This document shows positions 58,291 to 64,000 of a stretch of DNA of 64,000 bases, piece by piece (position 1 is the stretch's first letter; the number at the start of each line of letters is the position of its first letter). The DNA is from Pseudomonas sp. RC10 (GTDB lineage: Bacteria > Pseudomonadota > Gammaproteobacteria > Pseudomonadales > Pseudomonadaceae). The stretch is taken from assembly GCF_038397775.1 (NCBI RefSeq), contig NZ_CP151650.1, positions 4,464,001-4,528,000 on the forward strand. The letters run 5' to 3'. The notes beneath the pieces are model-generated. The model was given only the letters and a program-made list of their open reading frames with translations, was not told where the DNA came from and made no database searches. Both the position numbers and the translations under genes were made by a program.

Positions 58291-58511
58291 CTTGGCGAAA
58301 ATTTTTGAACACAGAAGTTGCAGCCAAATAAAATGCATTAAAAAAGCCCGACACGCAGGTATACCGAAGGTTATCGTAGCGCCATAACGCTGGCACAACG
58401 CACGCCATCGACACCGCAAACGAGAACAATATATGTTCTCTAACCAAGACCAAGGGGCACCTAAAACCTTTAAACCCACCGGTCAAAACAAATCAGACTT
58501 AAGAGGATCAG
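58291..58511. other. AT-rich spacer with no supported gene
   Basis: 221 bp between the immunity gene and the first small paralogue. Short frames exist on both strands, but none has a ribosome site or a recognised family. It may be a decayed remnant of an earlier toxin tip or of an insertion element. Confidence 0.5.
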
Positions 58512-58832
58512 ATGCTTCCACACAACACCAGTATTGCTTTAACGGAAGATTCCGCACTATCGGTTTTGAAAGAAATTGAATACATGCTCATCTCACTCAA
58601 AAACATCGCACGGCATTACTACGACAATGCCGACGACCCTAAAGACGTAGACCCAATCGCCTACGCCATCGAGACAACCAGATTCATCGACGAGAACGAC
58701 ATCGTCTACAAGCTGGCCAACATGAGAGAAGTCATCTCCGACGCTTTTGACGACGAGCGTGGCGACGACGACATGGACGACATTGAACGTGCAATGGAGC
58801 ATCTGGTTTTTTGGGAAAAGCCGGGAGATTGA
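58512..58832 (+). CDS. Small acidic protein, immunity-like, paralogue 1
   Basis: 106 aa, ATG behind AGAGGA. Strongly acidic, all-helical pattern: LTEDSALSVLKEIEYMLISLKNI, then FIDENDIVYKLANMREVIS and the C-terminus DDDMDDIERAMEHLVFWEKP. It is clearly related to the following gene; 21 of the last 23 residues agree. No signal peptide. Family not recognised. Location behind an Rhs toxin suggests an orphan or second immunity protein, which is inference. Confidence 0.7.
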   Translation: MLPHNTSIALTEDSALSVLKEIEYMLISLKNIARHYYDNADDPKDVDPIAYAIETTRFIDENDIVYKLANMREVISDAFDDERGDDDMDDIERAMEHLVFWEKPGD

Positions 58833-58876
58833 GCGCTAGCCGGCAAAAACGTTGGCGGTTTCAGGAGACCTGCAGT

Positions 58877-59230
58877 TTGAAAAGCCCACCTTCACCAAAA
58901 GAAAATAAATTAAGAAAAACGAATAGAAAAATAACGCTCACAGGAAAAAAAGCGATAAAAGCGCTTCAAGAGTTGGAGTTCATGATCATCTCGCTGAGAA
59001 AAATTGAAGACCATGACTTCTACAAGAAACTTGACTCACCTGGCCAAGACCAAAACTTACAAGCGCAAGAGCTTTCACGCTTCATAAGTGAGAATAATTA
59101 CGTGCAAAGTCTAAGCTCGGTCCGAAGAATAATCTCCGAACGGTTCGACTCTACCTTAGGAGACGATGATATGGGTGATACAGAACGTGCGATGGAGCAT
59201 CTGGTTTTTTGGGAGAAACCCGGAGACTGA
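58877..59230 (+). CDS. Small protein, immunity-like, paralogue 2 (TTG start)
   Basis: 117 aa from TTG 58877, which has AGGAGA 9 bp upstream; a GTG/ATG start further up would overlap paralogue 1 out of register with any ribosome site. The N-terminal 20 residues are Lys-rich, then LTGKKAIKALQELEFMIISLRKI aligns with paralogue 1 and the end DDDMGDTERAMEHLVFWEKP is nearly identical. The pair looks like a tandem gene duplication whose N-terminal halves have diverged. Confidence 0.65.
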   Translation: MKSPPSPKENKLRKTNRKITLTGKKAIKALQELEFMIISLRKIEDHDFYKKLDSPGQDQNLQAQELSRFISENNYVQSLSSVRRIISERFDSTLGDDDMGDTERAMEHLVFWEKPGD

Positions 59231-59372
59231 GGATTCGCCCAAGCCCAGGCTCACGACGACGCCCCCTAAACCTCCCCCCTCTCCAGCCGATACCTATACA
59301 GCAACCTGATTTTGCATCACTTTCACGCCATACTCCGCCACATCACGCTTTTCCACCCTTCAGGTGCTTTAA

Positions 59373-61856
59373 ATGCCGTTACTCCAGGATTCCGACGCGA
59401 TGTACCGACTGCTGATTCAGAGCGTCGTGGACTATGCGATTTACATGCTGACGCCGGAAGGCATCGTGGCGAACTGGAACCCTGGGGCGCAGCGGGCGAA
59501 GGGGTACACGGCGGTGGAGATCGTAGGGCAGCATTTTTCGTTGTTTTACAGCGAGGACGAACGACGCGCTGATTTACCCAGCAAGAATCTGCGGATCGCC
59601 CAGACCGAAGGGCGGTTCGAGGCTCAGGGTTGGCGGTTGAAGAAGGGCGGCAGCGCGTTCTGGGCCCACGTGATCATTGACGCCGTTCGCAATGACGCGG
59701 GCGAGCTGCTGGGTTTCGCCAAGATCACCCGCGACTGCACCGAGCAGCATCAGGCGCTGCAGGTGCAGCGGGAGCAGGAGCGGCGCTTCCGTTTGCTGGT
59801 GCAGGGCGTCAGCGATTACGCGATCTACATGCTGGACCTGGACGGCAACGTGGTGAACTGGAACGCCGGGGCCCAACGGGCGAAGGGGTATCAGGAGCAT
59901 GAGATCGTCGGCCAGCATTTTTCGGTGTTTTACACGCCGGAGGATCGCGCCCTCGGTCTGCCGTCCAAAGGTCTGGAGACCGCGCGCCGTGAGGGCCGGT
60001 TCGAGGCGGAAGGCATTCGTCAGCGCAAGGACGGTTCGCATTTCTGGACCCACGTCGTGATCGACGCCATCCACGATGACGACGGCGAGATGATTGGTTT
60101 CGCCAAGATCACCCGGGACATCACCGAGCGCCGCAAGACCGAGCTGCAATTGCTGGAAGCCAAGGAGTTAGCGGAGAAGCGCAGCGCCGAGATGGCCACG
60201 CTGTCGCGCTTCCTCGACTCGGTGATCGCCAACATTCCGGCCAGCGTGATCGTGCAGGACGTACGCTCGCACAAGATTCTGCTGGTGAATCAGCAGGCGG
60301 AACGGTTGTTCGCCGCCACCAAAATGGTCGGTCGTTTTGCCAGTGAATGCCTGCGGCCGGAGGTGGCGGATTACATCAATCAGCAGATGAGCCAGACCCT
60401 GGCGATGGGCGAGGTCCGGACCTCCGAGATGCAGGTCCACACGGCACAAGGGCTGCGCACATTGCGCAGCCGCACGGTGCTCAACCAAGACACTGAAAGC
60501 CATTCGGATTACGTGCTGTTCGTGGCCGAAGACGTGACCGATGAGCTGGCGGCCAACGCCAAGATTCACCACATGGCCCACCACGACGCGCTGACCGGAT
60601 TGCCCAATCGCACGCTGTTTCAGCAGCGTTTGAAGGAAGCGCTCGCACGCTCCAACGGGCCGACCGGCTCCGGTAAAATCACCGGCACGCTGTGCCTGGA
60701 CCTTGACGATTTCAAGGACGTCAACGACGCGCTGGGCCACGCGTTCGGGGACAAACTGCTGCGCGCCCTCAGCGAACGCCTGCGGTCCGAGTTGCGCGAC
60801 CGCGACACCCTCGCGCGCCTGGGCGGCGATGAATTCGCCGTGATTCTGCCGGAGCTCGACACCCAAGAGGCCGCCGAACTGGCGGCGCAACGGATGATTC
60901 AGGCCATCCGGCCACCGTTCCTGATCGACGGCCACAGCTGCTCGGTCGGCGTCAGCGTGGGCATCGCGTTGTCGCCCGAAGACCACGTCAAACCCGAGCA
61001 ACTGATGGGTTACGCCGACATGGCGCTGTACGAAGCCAAACGCAATGGTCGCAACCGTTTCGAGCGTTTCCGCCAGGAACTGGACGAGATCGCCCGCCAG
61101 CGCCGGACCCTAGAAGCCGACTTGCGAACCGCGCTGCATTTCGGCCAGTTGAAGATGCATTACCAGCCCATCGTCAGCCGGGACGGTCAGGACATTTCCG
61201 GCTACGAAGCGCTGATCCGCTGGATTCACCCGATCAAGGGGATCATTCCGCCGATGGACTTCATCCCGATGGCCGAGGAAACCGGGCTGATCCACGAAGT
61301 CGGCACCCGCGCCTTGAACCTCGCCTGCCAGGAAGCCGCTGGCTGGGGCACACTGCAAACGGTGTCGGTGAACCTGTCACCGATCCAGTTCAAGAACCCG
61401 GGGCTGATCGCCATCGTCGAACTGGCGCTGGCGGACTCGGGCCTGGCGCCCGAACGCCTCGAACTGGAGATCACCGAATCGGTGCTGCTGGGTGACAGCG
61501 ACGAGAACGTCTCGACGCTGCGCGCCCTCAAGGCCCTGGGTGTGGCAATTTCGCTGGATGATTTCGGCACCGGGTATTCGTCCCTCGGTTACCTGCGCTC
61601 CTTCCCCTTCGACCGCATCAAGATCGATCGCTCGTTCGTCAAGGACATGGCCGAGAACAAAGAGGCGCTGGCGATCATCCGGGCGATCACCGGCATGGGC
61701 AACAGCCTGATGATCGAGACCACGGCGGAGGGTGTGGAAACCCACGAACAGATGCTTCAGCTGCAAGCGGAAGGCTGCTCGCACTTTCAGGGCTTTTTCT
61801 TCGGCCGACCGGTGCCGGCGGATGAGCGGCTGATCACGTTGAAGGACGAGCTCTAG
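59373..61856 (+). CDS. Triple-PAS GGDEF-EAL c-di-GMP enzyme with a duplicated PAS unit
   Basis: 827 aa, cytosolic. PAS1 (about 10-120) and PAS2 (about 140-250) are near copies: both read DYAIYML...NWN.GAQRAKGY...EIVGQHFS.FY and end FAKITRD. A third PAS-like region follows (about 285-395, FLDSVIANIPASVIVQDV). GGDEF motif at 484-488 with the RxxD site RDRD five residues upstream; EAL at 612-614 (EALIRW) and DDFGTGYSSL at about 729. All catalytic motifs are intact, so a bifunctional enzyme is possible. It stands alone between the Rhs block and the dehydrogenase gene. Confidence 0.93.
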   Translation: MPLLQDSDAMYRLLIQSVVDYAIYMLTPEGIVANWNPGAQRAKGYTAVEIVGQHFSLFYSEDERRADLPSKNLRIAQTEGRFEAQGWRLKKGGSAFWAHVIIDAVRNDAGELLGFAKITRDCTEQHQALQVQREQERRFRLLVQGVSDYAIYMLDLDGNVVNWNAGAQRAKGYQEHEIVGQHFSVFYTPEDRALGLPSKGLETARREGRFEAEGIRQRKDGSHFWTHVVIDAIHDDDGEMIGFAKITRDITERRKTELQLLEAKELAEKRSAEMATLSRFLDSVIANIPASVIVQDVRSHKILLVNQQAERLFAATKMVGRFASECLRPEVADYINQQMSQTLAMGEVRTSEMQVHTAQGLRTLRSRTVLNQDTESHSDYVLFVAEDVTDELAANAKIHHMAHHDALTGLPNRTLFQQRLKEALARSNGPTGSGKITGTLCLDLDDFKDVNDALGHAFGDKLLRALSERLRSELRDRDTLARLGGDEFAVILPELDTQEAAELAAQRMIQAIRPPFLIDGHSCSVGVSVGIALSPEDHVKPEQLMGYADMALYEAKRNGRNRFERFRQELDEIARQRRTLEADLRTALHFGQLKMHYQPIVSRDGQDISGYEALIRWIHPIKGIIPPMDFIPMAEETGLIHEVGTRALNLACQEAAGWGTLQTVSVNLSPIQFKNPGLIAIVELALADSGLAPERLELEITESVLLGDSDENVSTLRALKALGVAISLDDFGTGYSSLGYLRSFPFDRIKIDRSFVKDMAENKEALAIIRAITGMGNSLMIETTAEGVETHEQMLQLQAEGCSHFQGFFFGRPVPADERLITLKDEL

Positions 61857-62203
61857 AAGGGCGTACGTTCCCATGCAGGCCAGGCACTGACGCACCCGGC
61901 CTGCGTTCAATCGACCTCTTTCGGACACTGGCCCACTCAGCCGTCCACACCATGGTCAGAAGTTGCGATAACAATCCGCCCAGCGCGCGCGGACCTCGCA
62001 GAAAATCAGTGATTAATACCTCAATCAATTCACTTTACCCCCCCCTCCCCTCACATTAGCCTTGATCCCGCGTCCACATCGTTCATTGAATTAGCCCGTC
62101 ACTTAGCGATAAATCATCGAACTAAGTCGCTAAAACTCGCGCGAACGAAAGGCCCTGCAATTAGGGAAGGGCGCACCGTCTTACTTTGAATAAGAGAACA
62201 CGT
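61857..62203. other. Gene-free spacer with an operator-like inverted repeat
   Basis: No coding frame is supported. GCAGGCC (61875-61881) and GGCCTGC (61898-61904) could form a weak hairpin after the GGDEF-EAL gene. TTAGCGA (62103-62109) and TCGCTAA (62127-62133), 70 bp before the next start, form an inverted repeat with a 17-bp gap, a plausible repressor site. The C-run at 62037-62050 is notable. Confidence 0.5.
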
Positions 62204-63094
62204 ATGAAACTTAATGTGGGCTTTATCGGCTACGGTGAAGTGGCTTCTCATTTTGCTCGACGCCTGGCGGAAAACGGATGCAGCGTTGTTGTGCATGATG
62301 TATTGGCCGAACAGGAAGGCGGATTGGCAACACTGAAAGATCGAATAGGCTCAACGCCGGTGACGGTCATGGGGTTTGAGGCGTTGTTTAAACACTGTGA
62401 CATTGTCTTATCGACCGTGGTGACGCAGGCCGCGCTGAACGTTGCGCAAAGAAGTGCACAGCAGTTGAGGCCAGGGCAGTACTACGTCGACTTGAACTCG
62501 ACGTCGCCTTCGATCAAACAGGCCATCTTCAACATCATCCAGCCGTCCGCAGCCCTCTTTGTGGAGGGCGCGATATTAGGTGCACTGGGTGCAACGGGCG
62601 CAGACACCAAGATTCTACTGGGGGGCGCGCAGGCCAGCGAACTCAGTGAACGCCTCAACGGTGCCGGTTTGAACACCCGGTTCTTCAGCCCGACACTGGG
62701 CCAGGCGTCCACCTTCAAAATGTTGCGCAGTGTTTTTTCCAAGGGCATCGAGGCCATCCTCATCGAGACGATGCTGGCCGCGACCGAGTCCGGGGTTGAT
62801 GAGGCGCTCTGGGCCGATATTGTCCACACCGTGACGCATACGCCGTTTGAAAAGACAGCGAGCAACTGGATCGTCAGTCATTTGAATGCGTGTGAACGCC
62901 GCTACTTCGAGATGCAACAGGTGGTGGAAACGCTGGAGGAGTTGCACGTCACGCCCTGTGTCACGCAGGGAACGCTGGCGTTCTTCAAGCGCTCCACCGA
63001 TTTGCAACTCAGTCACCAGACCCGGGCGCAGCCGGTGGATGGCGTATCGCAGGCCATCAATGTAATGCGTACAGCGCTCAACAGTCATCGATAA
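62204..63094 (+). CDS. NAD(P)-binding dehydrogenase of the 6-phosphogluconate/3-hydroxyisobutyrate family (DUF1932 C-terminus)
   Basis: 296 aa from ATG 62204. The N-terminal Rossmann motif is NVGFIGYGEVASHFARRL. The middle has VDLNSTSPSIKQAI, replacing the usual D-x-P/S-V-S-G motif, then GAILGALGATGADTKILLGG. The C-terminal helical part, with LGQASTFKMLRSVFSKGIEA, fits DUF1932; the conserved catalytic Lys of the superfamily is probably the one in FKMLRS. Substrate unknown. The 17-bp spacing to the transporter gene implies an operon. Confidence 0.85.
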   Translation: MKLNVGFIGYGEVASHFARRLAENGCSVVVHDVLAEQEGGLATLKDRIGSTPVTVMGFEALFKHCDIVLSTVVTQAALNVAQRSAQQLRPGQYYVDLNSTSPSIKQAIFNIIQPSAALFVEGAILGALGATGADTKILLGGAQASELSERLNGAGLNTRFFSPTLGQASTFKMLRSVFSKGIEAILIETMLAATESGVDEALWADIVHTVTHTPFEKTASNWIVSHLNACERRYFEMQQVVETLEELHVTPCVTQGTLAFFKRSTDLQLSHQTRAQPVDGVSQAINVMRTALNSHR

Positions 63095-63111
63095 CACGTC
63101 GGGGCATTTAC

Positions 63112-64000
63112 ATGATCTCTCTATTACAAGAAAAACAACGCAGCGAACATGCTCAACACCGAGCGGGCGGTAGAACGTTTCTGAAATATGGCATCAGTGC
63201 GGTGGCCTCGTGCTTTCTCGCTTATATGTCCTATTACATTGTCCGCAACAACTTTGCTCTCTCGACGCCTTATCTGAAACAGCATCTAAGTTTGACGTCC
63301 ACACAAATCGGCTTGCTCAGCAGCGTCCTGCTGATTTCCTACGGACTCAGCAAAGGTTTCATGAGTGCGTTGGCCGATAAGGCCAGTCCCAGGAAATACC
63401 TTGCCGTGGGCCTTGCTTGCTGTGCATTGGTCAACCTTGCGTTCGTGTTTACCACGGGCCTGTGGGAGTTCGTCATCCTTCTGGCCTTACTTGGCCTGTT
63501 TCAGGGCACCGGGGCAGCACCGGCCTACATCACCATGGCGAACTGGTTTCCCAAAAGGTTGCGCGGACGCGTCGGGGCGCTCTGGAATATCTCGCACAAC
63601 ATCGGTGGAGGCATCGTGGCGCCGGTGATCACCGCTGGCATCGTTTTCTTCGGGGTCGGCGGCTGGCAGTACGCTGTCTATGTGTTGCCTGCCATGCTTG
63701 CCCTGGCGGTTGTCCCTCTGGTTCTGGTGCTTGGGAAGGACTCCCCACGCGCCGAAGGATTCACCCCTCTCGAAGAGGACCCTTCCGTTCACCCGGCACG
63801 TACGCCCTCGCCGGAAGATGAAGCGCATCCCGGCCGTGAATTGTCCACGTGGCAGATCTTCCGTCGGTACGTACTGCCGAACAAATCCGCCTGGTACACC
63901 GCGATGGTGGATGCCTGCGTGTATGTCATTCGTTTCGGCATGGTGTCCTGGATGCCGCTTTATCTGACGGAATACAAACACTTCTCCATGGCCGAAATGT
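63112..64000 (+). CDS. MFS transporter of the organophosphate:phosphate antiporter type (5' part)
   Basis: 296 codons are visible before the window ends. AYMSYYIVRNNFALSTPYL, SSVLLISYGLSKGFMSALADKASPRKYLA (the D-x-x-S/N-x-R-K loop motif), GTGAAPAYITMANWFPKRLRG and NIGGGIVAPV are typical of OPA-family carriers such as UhpT, GlpT and PgtP. It is probably cotranscribed with the upstream dehydrogenase, so the two may handle one phosphorylated or acidic substrate. The C-terminal half is missing from the window. Confidence 0.82.
   Translation, partial: MISLLQEKQRSEHAQHRAGGRTFLKYGISAVASCFLAYMSYYIVRNNFALSTPYLKQHLSLTSTQIGLLSSVLLISYGLSKGFMSALADKASPRKYLAVGLACCALVNLAFVFTTGLWEFVILLALLGLFQGTGAAPAYITMANWFPKRLRGRVGALWNISHNIGGGIVAPVITAGIVFFGVGGWQYAVYVLPAMLALAVVPLVLVLGKDSPRAEGFTPLEEDPSVHPARTPSPEDEAHPGRELSTWQIFRRYVLPNKSAWYTAMVDACVYVIRFGMVSWMPLYLTEYKHFSMAEM

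Noticed and set aside
58184..58486. Minus-strand frame of 100 codons in the AT-rich spacer, possible transposase remnant
   Set aside because: No ribosome site, overlaps the immunity gene and no DDE or HTH motif could be recognised; kept only as an unexplained spacer.
53382..59230. A complete type VI secretion cluster
   Set aside because: Only the PAAR/Rhs effector is present; no tss, vgrG, hcp or chaperone gene is seen in the flanks.

Overview
The window looks like a chromosomal segment of a fluorescens/syringae-type Pseudomonas. The evidence is high GC content, protein sequences that read like Pseudomonas orthologues throughout, REP-type palindromes scattered between genes, and gene neighbourhoods I recognise from that genus (htpG–brnQ–sucDC–lpd–sucBA–sdhBADC/gltA, etfBA/etf-QO, leuCD–leuB–asd, and hsp20–dusC–thioesterase–tetR–tRNA–gltX–emrAB). 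No similarity search was possible, so names rest on recognised motifs, lengths and context.

Layout. (1) 1-5.1 kb: the 5' part of a dienelactone-hydrolase-like gene, the chaperone htpG behind a heat-shock-type promoter, a small lipoprotein, a BrnQ/BraB amino-acid carrier, and an 800-bp gene-free stretch holding a REPIN and a hairpin-rich repeat. (2) 5.1-18.4 kb: the TCA supercluster. On the minus strand it runs sdhCDAB, sucAB, lpd, sucCD; gltA is divergent from sdhC. This covers citrate synthase, succinate dehydrogenase, 2-oxoglutarate dehydrogenase and succinyl-CoA synthetase. (3) 18.4-24 kb: envelope and small proteins (START-domain protein, YkgJ cysteine-cluster protein, two lipoproteins, an OmpA-like protein, a periplasmic binding protein) and a MocR/GntR-aminotransferase regulator. 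(4) 24-28 kb: etfBA and divergent etf-QO, which pass electrons from acyl-CoA dehydrogenases to quinone; a PsrA-type operator lies at the etf-QO promoter. (5) 28-37.3 kb, accessory: an AraC regulator with a divergent zinc alcohol dehydrogenase, a D-galactonate catabolic operon (dgoK, dgoA, dgoD, transporter, IclR regulator) and an acyltransferase-3 membrane protein. (6) 37.4-43 kb: asd, leuB, leuD, leuC and a divergent LysR regulator. (7) 43-53 kb: a PAS-GGDEF-EAL protein, hsp20 with a sigma-32 promoter and a ROSE-like RNA thermometer, dusC, a thioesterase, a TetR regulator, a duplicated tRNA-Ala/tRNA-Glu array, gltX and an EmrAB-type efflux pair.

(8) 53.4-59.2 kb: the most clearly accessory block. 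An orphan PAAR/Rhs protein of 1433 aa carries a swapped C-terminal, His-rich, probably HNH/EndoVII-type nuclease tip. It is followed 7 bp later by a probable immunity gene, then an AT-rich remnant, then two tandem paralogous small acidic proteins that look like immunity genes left from earlier tips. (9) 59.4-64 kb: a second c-di-GMP enzyme with an internally duplicated PAS domain, a DUF1932-type NAD(P)-binding dehydrogenase and the 5' part of an organophosphate-type MFS transporter that runs off the window.

Regulatory signals stand out: two sigma-32 promoters (htpG, hsp20), a ROSE-like element, clear sigma-70 promoters for sdhC, gltA, etf-QO and dgoK, a 12-bp palindrome over the gltA -10, and rho-independent terminators of which several carry a UUCG tetraloop. 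The nearest candidate for a new system is the Rhs toxin/immunity block with its tandem small paralogues.
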